A DNA stretch of 64,000 nt. Origin: Gymnothorax reevesii (taxonomy: Eukaryota; Chordata; Actinopteri; Anguilliformes; Muraenidae). Shown one piece after another: positions 57,551 through 64,000 of this stretch. The notes beneath the pieces were generated by a model. The model saw nothing but the letters and a program-made list of their open reading frames with translations. It did no database searches and was not told the DNA's origin. The stretch is taken from NCBI GenBank assembly GCA_029721435.1, contig CM056581.1:72340712-72404711 (forward strand), given 5' to 3'. The position numbers and the translations under genes were made by a program. Positions within the stretch are counted from its first letter, which is position 1. Each line of letters begins with the position of its first letter.

Positions 57551-57594
57551 CTAGATAATGTAATTCCAGGGAATTACGTGTGCATTGAAAATGC
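57531..57594 (+). repeat. Potential cruciform at the G3/G4 junction
   Basis: A 17-base arm (57531-57547) and its perfect complement (57578-57594) enclose taactagataat and the 8-bp hairpin GTAATTCC-AG-GGAATTAC (57560-57577). The result is a stem with a second hairpin inside it. The same layout with other sequences is found at B/A junctions, for example 3052-3104. Confidence 0.75.
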
Positions 57595-57967
57595 AAAGTT
57601 TAGTTGCATAAGGTGGAGTTTGTAACATATCATTGCATTATGATATTGGTAGCTACGTTTTTAGTAGGATAATTATGGTAGTGGTGAGGACTTTTATTTT
57701 GAAACAGATGTGGACTGAGGAAACAGTTTGCGGGAGTCATAGTTGATGAAAACTGTCATATGGAAATTTTTAATAGTGACATTTTTTAATAGTGAAGAAT
57801 TGTAGTAAGGACTTATATTTTGAGACAGGATTGGGCAGAAGAAACAGTTGCCGGAAGTCATAGTCGAAAACAATCAGGAGTTGGAATGGCTGAAAGGTTG
57901 ATAAGTTGAGTAGCTTAAAAAGTTACATTTTTTTATTGTAATTTGACACAATGAGGACTGGCTGTAA

Positions 57968-60900
57968 CAGTTGTTAGGCAGTTGCTATGGTGTTCTGTGT
58001 ACTTGTGAGGGTGTTGCTAGGCAGCTGCTATCGTGTTCTGGGTGGTTGCTAGGGCATTGCTAGGCAGTTGCAATGGTGTTCTGGGTGGTTGATAGGGCGT
58101 TGCTAGGCGATTGCTATGGTGTGCTGGGTGGTTGCTAGGCAGTTGCTATGGCGTTCTGGGTGGTTGCTAGAGTGTTGCTATGGGGTTCTGGGTGGTTGCT
58201 AGGCGGTTGCTATGGCATTCTGGGTGGTTGCTAGGGCTTTGCAAAGCAGTTGCTATGATGTTCTGGGTGGTTGCTAGGGCGTTGCTAGGTGGTTGCTATG
58301 GTGTTCTGGGTGGTTGCTAGGGTGTTGCTAGGCAGTTGCTATGGTGTTCTGGGTGGTTGCTAGGGCGTTGCTAGGCAGTTGCTATGGTGTTCTGGGTGGT
58401 TGTTCGGGTGGTTGCTAGGGCATTGCTAAGCAGTTGCTAGGGTGTTCTGGGTGGTTGCTACGGCATTGCTAGGCGGTTGCTATGGTGTTCTGGGTGGTTG
58501 CTAGGGTGTTGCTAGGCAGTTGCTATGGCGTTCTGGGTGGTTGCTAGGTGGTTGCTATGGTGTTCTGGGTGGTTGCTAGGGCGTTGCTAGGCGGTTGCTA
58601 TTGTGTTCTGGGTGGTTGCTCGGGCGTTGCTAGGCTGTTGCTATGGTGTTCTGGGTGGTTGCTAGGGCGTTGCTATGGTATTCTGGGTGGTTGCTAGGGC
58701 GTTGCTAGGCAGTTGCTATGGTGTTCTAGATGGTTGCTAGGCGGTTGCTATGGTGTTCTGGGTGGTTGCTAGGGTGTTGCTATGGTGTTCTGGGTGGTAG
58801 CTAGGCGGTTGCTATGGTGTTCTGGGTGGTTGCTAGGTCGTTGCAAGGCAGTTGCTATGGTGATCTGGGTGGTTGCTAGGCGGTTGCTATGGTGTTCTGG
58901 TTGGTTGCTAGTCGGATGCTATGGTGATCTGGGTGGTTGCTAGGGGGTTGCTAGGCAGTTGCTATGGTGTTCTGATGGTTGCTAGGCTGTTGCTATGGTG
59001 TTCTGGGTGGTTGCTAGGGCGTTGCTAGGCGGTTGCTATGGTGTTCTGGGTGGTTGTTTGGGTGTTGCTAGGCAGTTGCAATGGTGTTCTGGGTGGTTGC
59101 TAGGCGGTTGCTATGGTGTTCTGGGTGGTTGCTAGGGCGTTGCTAGGCAGTTGCTATGGTGTTTTGGGTGGTTGCTAGGTGGTTGCTATGGTGTTCTGGG
59201 TGGTTGCTAGGGCGTTGCTAGGCAGTTGCTATGGTGTTCTGGGTGGTTGCTAGGCGGTTGCTATGGTGTTCTGAGTGGTTGCTAGGGCCTTGCTAGGCGG
59301 TTGCTATGGTGTTCTGGGAGGTTGCTAGGGCATTGCTCGGCTGTTGCTATGGTGTTCTGGGTGGTTGCTAGGGCGTTGCTATGGTGTTCTGGGTGGTTGC
59401 TAGGGCGTTGCTAGGCGGTTGCTATGGTGTTCTGGGTGGTTGTTAGGGTGTTGCTAGGCAGTTGCAATGGTGTTCTGGGTGGTTGCTAGGTGGGTGCTAT
59501 GGTGTTCTGTGTGGTTGCTAGGGCGTGGCTAGGCAGTTGCTATGGTGTTTTTGGTGGTTGCTAGGTTGTTGCTATGGTGTTCTGGGTGGTTGCTAGGGCG
59601 TTGCTAGGCAGTTGCTATGGTGTTCTGGGTGGTTGCTAGGCGGTTGCTATGGTGTTCTGGGTGGTTGCTAGGGCCTTGCTAGGCGGTTGCTATGGTGTTC
59701 TGGGAGGTTGCTAGGGCATTGCTAGGCTGTTGCTATGGTGTTCTGAGTGGTTGCTAGGGCGTTGCTAGGCGGTTGCTATGGTGTTCTGGGTGGTTGTTAG
59801 GGTGTTGCTAGGCAGTTGCTATGGTGTTCTGGGTGGTTGTTAGGCGGTTGCTATGGTGTTCTGGGTGGTAGCTAGGGCGTTGCTAGGCAGGTGCTATGGT
59901 GTTCTGGGTGGTTGCTAGGCGGTTGCTATGGTGTTCTGGGTGGTTGCTAGGGCGTTGCTAGGCAGTTGCTATGGTGTTCTGGGTGGTTGCTAGGCGGTTG
60001 CTATGGTGTTCTGGGTGGTTGCTAGGTGGTTGCTAGGGTGTTCTGGGTGGTTGGTAGGGCGTTGCTAGGCAGTTGCTATGGTGTTCTGCGTGGTTGCTAG
60101 GCGGTTGCTATGGTGTTCTGGGTGGTTGCTGGGGCGTTGCTAGGCAGTTGCTATGGTGATTTGGGTGGTTGCTAGGCGGTTGCTATGGTGTTCTGGGTGG
60201 TTGCTCGGGCGTTGCTAGGCAGTTGCTATGGTGATCTGGGTGGTTGCTAGGCGGTTGCTATGGTGTTCTGGGTGGTTGCTAGAGCGTTGCTAGGCAGTTG
60301 CTATGGTGTTCTGGGTGGTTGCTAGGCGGTTGCTATGGTGTTCTGGGTGGTTGCTAGGGCGTTGCTAGGCGATTCCTATGGTGTTATGTGTGGTTGCTCG
60401 GGCGTTGCTAGGTAGTTGCTATGGTGTTCTGGGTGGTTGCTAGGCGGTTGCTAAGGTGTTCTTGGTGGTTGCTAGGGCGTTGCTATGCAGTTGCTATGGT
60501 GTTTTGGGTGGTTGCTGGGCGGTTGCTATGGTGTTCTGGGTGGTTGCTAGGGCGTTGCTAGGCAGTTGCTATGGTGTTCTGGGTGGTTGCTAGTCGATTG
60601 CTATGGTGTTCTGGGTGGTTGCTAGGGCGTTGCTAGGCAGTTGCTATGGTGTTTTGGGTGGTTGCTAGGCAGTTGCTATGGTGTTTTGGGTGGTTGCTAG
60701 GGCGTTGCTAGGCAGTTGCTATGGTGTTCTAGATGGTTGCTAGGCGGTTGCTATGGTGTTCTGGGTGGTTGCTAGGGTGTTGCTATGGTGTTCTGGGTGG
60801 TAGCTAGGCGGTTGCTATGGTGTTCTGGGTGGTTGCTAAGTCGTTGCTAGGCAGTTGCTATGGTGCTCTGGGTGGTTACTAGGCGGTTGCTATGGTGTTT

Positions 60901-63049
60901 CGGGTGGTTGCTAGGCGGATGCTATGGTGATCTGGGTGGTTGCTAGGGCGTTGCTAGGCAGTTGGTATGGTGTTCTGATGCGTGCTAAGCTGTTGCTATG
61001 GTGTTCTGTGTGGTTGCTAGGGCGTTGCTAGGCGGTTGCTATGGTGTTCTGGGTGGTTGTTGGGGTGTTGCTAGGCAGTTGCAATGGTGTTCTGGGTGGT
61101 TGCTAGGCGGTTGTTATGGTGTTCTGGGTGGTTGCTAGGGCGTTGCTAGGCAGTTGCTTTGGTGTTTTGGGTGGTTGCTAGGTGGTTGCTATGGTGTTCT
61201 GGGTGGTTGCTAGGGCGTTGCTAGGCAGTTGCTATGGTGTTCTGGGTGGTTGTTAGGCGGTTGCTATGGTGTTCTGGGTGGTTGTTAGGGCCTTGCTAGG
61301 CGGTTGCTATGGTGTTCTGGGAGGTTGCTAGGGCATTGCTAGGCTGTTGCTATGGTGTTCTGCGTGGTTGCTAGGGCGTTGCTATGGTGTTCTGGGTGGT
61401 TGCTAGGGCGTTGCTAGGCGGTTGCTATGGTGTTCTGGGTGGTTGTTAGGGTGTTGCTAGGCAGTTGCAATGGTGTTCTGGGTGGTTGCTAGGTGGTTGC
61501 TATGGTGTTCTGGGTGGTTGCTAGGGCGTTGCTAGGCAGTTGCTATGGTGTTTTTGGTGGTTGCTAGGTGGTTGCTATGGTGTTCTGGGTGGTTGCTAGG
61601 GCGTTGCTAGGCAGATGCTATGGTGTTCTGGGTGGTTGCTAGGCGGTTGCTATGGTGTTCTGGGTGGTTGCCTGGGCCTTGCTAGGCGGTTGCTATGGTG
61701 TTCTGGGAGGTTGCTAGGGCATTGCTAGGCTGTTGCTATGGTGTTCTGGGTGGTTGCTAGGGCGTTGCTAGGCGGTTGCTATGGTGGTCTGGGTGGTTGT
61801 TAGGGTGCTGCTAGGCAGTTGCTACGGTGTTCTGGGTGGTTGCTAGGCGGTTGCTATGGTGTTCTGGGTGGTTGCTAGGGCGTTGCTAGGCAGTTGCTAT
61901 GGTGTTCTGGGAGGTTGCTAGGGGGTTGCTATGGTGTTCTGGGTGGTTGCTAGGGTGTTGCTAGGCAGTTGCTATGGTGTTCTGGGTGGTTGCTAGGCGG
62001 TTGCTATGGTGTTCTGGGTGGTTGCTAGGTGGTTGCTATGGTGTTGTGGGTGGTTGCTAGGGCGTTGCTAGGCAGTTGCTATGGTGTTGTGGGTGGTTGC
62101 TAGGCGGTTGCTATGGTGTTCTGGGTGGTTGCTCGGGCGTTGCTAGGCAGTTGCTATGGTGATCTGGGTGGTTGCTAGGTGGTTGTTATGGTGTTGTGGG
62201 TGGTTGCTCGGGCGTTGCTAGGCAGTTGCTTAGGTGATCTGGGTGGTTGCTAGGAGGTTGCTATGGTGTTCTGGGTGGTTGCTCGGGTGTTGCTAGGCAG
62301 TTGCTCTGGTGTTCTGGGTGGTTGCTAGGCGGTTGCTATGGTGTTCTGGGTGGTTGCTAGGGCGTTGCAAGGCGATTCCTATGGTGTTCTGTGTGGTTGC
62401 TAGGGCGTTGCTAGGTAGTTGCTATGGTGTTCTGGGTGGTTGCTAGGCGGTTGCTAAGGTGTTCTTGGTGGTTGCTAGGGCGTTGCTAGGCAGTTGCTAT
62501 GGTGTTTTGGGTGGTTGCTGGGCGGTTGCTATGGTGTTCTGGGTGGTTGCTAGGGCGTTGCTAGGCAGTTGCTATGGTGTTCTGGGTGGTTGCTCGGCGA
62601 GTGCTATGGTGTTCTGGATGGTTGCTAGGGCTTTGCTAGGCAGTTGCTATGGTGTTTTGGTTGGTTGCTAGGCGGTTGCTATGGTGTTCTGGGTGGTTGC
62701 TAGGGTGTTGCTAGGCAGTTGCTATGGTGTTCTGGGTGGTTGCTAGGCAGTTGCTATGGTGTTCTTGGTGGTTGTTAGGGCGTTGCCAGGCGGTTGCTAT
62801 GGTGTTCTGGGTGGTTGCTAGGGCGTTGCTAGGCAGTTGCTTTGGTGTTCTGAGTGGTTGCTTGACGGTTGCTATGGTGTTCTGGGTGGTTGCTAGGGCG
62901 TTGCTTGGCAGTTGCTATAGTGTTCTGGGTGGGTGCTCGGCAGTTGCTATGGTGTTTTGGTTGGTTGCTAGGCGGTTGCTATGGTGTTCTGAATATTTGC
63001 TTGGTCATTGCTCGACAGTTGTTATGTTGTTCTTGTTGCTAGGGCGTTG
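57968..63049 (+). repeat. Minisatellite of G4 (about 5.1 kb) with an internal 2-kb segmental duplication
   Basis: 32/43-bp units as in the other copies. Rare variants recur with a constant offset of 2003 bases (58723/60726, 59288/61291, 59674/61677), so about 58700-59880 was duplicated as 60703-61890. The right end keeps the conserved gaatatttgcttgg terminus. Confidence 0.9.
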
Positions 63050-63128
63050 ATGTGGATTGTTTGGGGATCGAGTGAAAACTGGGAGAAGTAGTGAACCGTA
63101 CGATTACGAAATTATTTGGAATATTAAC

Positions 63129-63702
63129 AAGGAAGGAAGGAGGGAAAGAAGGAACTAATGAGGGAAGTAAGGAAAGAAGGAATATAGGAAAAAAAGAAGG
63201 AAATCAAAGGAAGGGAGGAAAGAACAAAGGAAACTAGGCGAGGACGGATGGAAAGAAACACAGGAATGACGGAAAGAAGGAAGTAAGGAAGGAAGGAAAG
63301 GAAGAAGGGAAGAAGAAGGATTTAAGTAAAGAAAGAAGGAAGGAAGGAAGGAAGTGAGGAAGAAGAAATGAAAAACAGAAGGAAAGAGAGAAGAAAGGGA
63401 AGAAAAAATAAAAAAAGGAAGAACGAAGGAAAGAGAGGGAAAGCAGAAAGAAGAAAGGAAGAAAGATAAGAAGGATATGAAGGAATGAAAGAAGGCATGA
63501 TGGAAGGAAAGAAAAACTAAGGAAGGTAGGAAAGAAAATTGGTAGGGAGGAAGAATGGGAGGAAGGATGAAAGGCAGGATAGAAGGAAGTAAAGTAGGAA
63601 AGCAGGAACGAATAAAGGAAGGAAGGAACGAAGGAAAGAAATAGGAGGGAAAAAGAAAGAAGGAATGACAGAAAATAGAAGGAAGGAAAGAAGTAAGGAA
63701 GC
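63129..63702 (+). repeat. GGAA-rich purine tract of G4
   Basis: It has the same interruption pattern as in the other copies, with a few private changes (gaaaaaataaaaaaaggaag near 63405). The minus-strand frame across it is low-complexity Phe/Ser/Leu and is not a gene. Confidence 0.85.
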
Positions 63703-64000
63703 TGTAGTCTCAAGAGAGCCAGATTGTAGTCTTACAGCCTGAGAAACTGACAGTTACAGCAGTTGGTCAGAACACCTGGCACAAGATTCCATTTGCTTAA
63801 TGGCCCTATTGTGATGTCATAATGCCAATGTTAAGTCTATGGGGGGAAAAAATTTATAGTTTTTTATTAATAACTCAAAAAGTATAAAAGTTACAAAGAT
63901 GAAAAATACAATGCACAGGTGTCCTAAGTAAGACCTACGCAACGCAGTTTGAATGAAGTTTCTACGATAAACGGTTGAGGCCGCATTAAGTGTGTTAGAA

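Larger units (their letters stand above)
57551..64000 (+). mobile_element. Element G, copy 4, cut by the window end
   Basis: Head hairpin at 57560-57577. Leader, minisatellite 57968-63049, purine tract 63129-63702, and tail to gtgtgttagaa at position 64000, where the AAT run would begin. About 6.45 kb are visible. Single-base differences from other copies include aaagtttagttgc in the leader. Confidence 0.85.

Noticed and set aside
62724..63050. Repetitive VVARALLGSCYGVLGGC-type peptides in the minisatellites
   Set aside because: Periodic translations of the 32/43-bp units. The frame is lost wherever the unit order changes, since the units are not multiples of three.
40611..64000. CRISPR-like regular repeats
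   Set aside because: Units are contiguous without unique spacers and lie in eukaryotic repeat DNA; this is a minisatellite.
40194..64000. G copies as LTR retrotransposons sharing LTRs
   Set aside because: No TG...CA termini, target duplications or internal gag/pol remnants. The repeated ends are a hairpin head and an AAT tail.

Overview
The window is eukaryotic repetitive DNA. I find no convincing protein-coding gene, tRNA, rRNA or CRISPR array. The repeat vocabulary (GCTGCAAGCAGC heads, ggcgctatagagcc / cttcctgttt blocks, GTTGCTAGG minisatellites, GGAA tracts, AAT tails) resembles repeats I associate with teleost fish. That organism call is an inference from memory, not a search result. Every long open frame is a by-product of triplet, tetranucleotide or minisatellite repeats.

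Layout, left to right, all in the same (+) orientation. (1) 1-32056: the tail of one family A element, then eleven more (A1-A11, about 2.2-3.5 kb each). Each has a GCTGCAAGCAGC-type hairpin head, two or three copies of a roughly 916-bp internal monomer, and a GAA/AAT tail. Most are followed by one to three short hairpin modules (B) made of an A-rich box and a GC-rich stem ending in GGGCCCTAA. A 5.47-kb tandem segmental duplication (1-4868 and 5469-10355) and a solo LTR with a 4-bp target duplication (27176-27660) lie here. (2) 32057-37211: two family C elements with the same head as A but a diverged body and an AATAATAAT tail. (3) 37212-38819: element D, with a GCCGCTCCCGAGCGGC head and modules carrying E2F-, E-box-, CRE- and YY1-like motifs, followed by a short hairpin module E. 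(4) 38820-40193: element F, with an ACTGCCGCGGCAGT head. (5) 40194-64000: four tandem copies of element G (G1-G4). Each has a GTAATTCC hairpin head, about 420 bp of leader, a GTTGCTAGG minisatellite (2.3, 6.4, 4.4 and 5.1 kb), about 570 bp of GGAA-rich purine tract, about 300 bp of tail, and (AAT)n. G4 is cut by the window end just before its AAT tail.

The most interesting signal is a shared architecture across families whose bodies look mostly unrelated. Each element starts with a short hairpin followed by a family-specific arm. It ends in an AAT/GAA tail, optionally followed by a conserved box (CCCATCAAAAACAATAGG in A, CCCAGCAAAAACAAGAGG in D/E, ACCAGGATAACAATAGTG in G) and then the reverse complement of that family's own head arm. 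When such an end meets a head, the junction is a potential cruciform: arm, TAA, hairpin, arm'. New elements sit directly in the AAT tail of the previous one, always in the same direction. No transposase, reverse transcriptase or Rep/helicase is encoded here, so all copies would have to be non-autonomous. Two candidate mechanisms fit: target-primed insertion into (TAA)n, as known for R4/Dong-type LINEs, or rolling-circle amplification as in Helitron/Helentron-type elements. The sequence does not decide between them.
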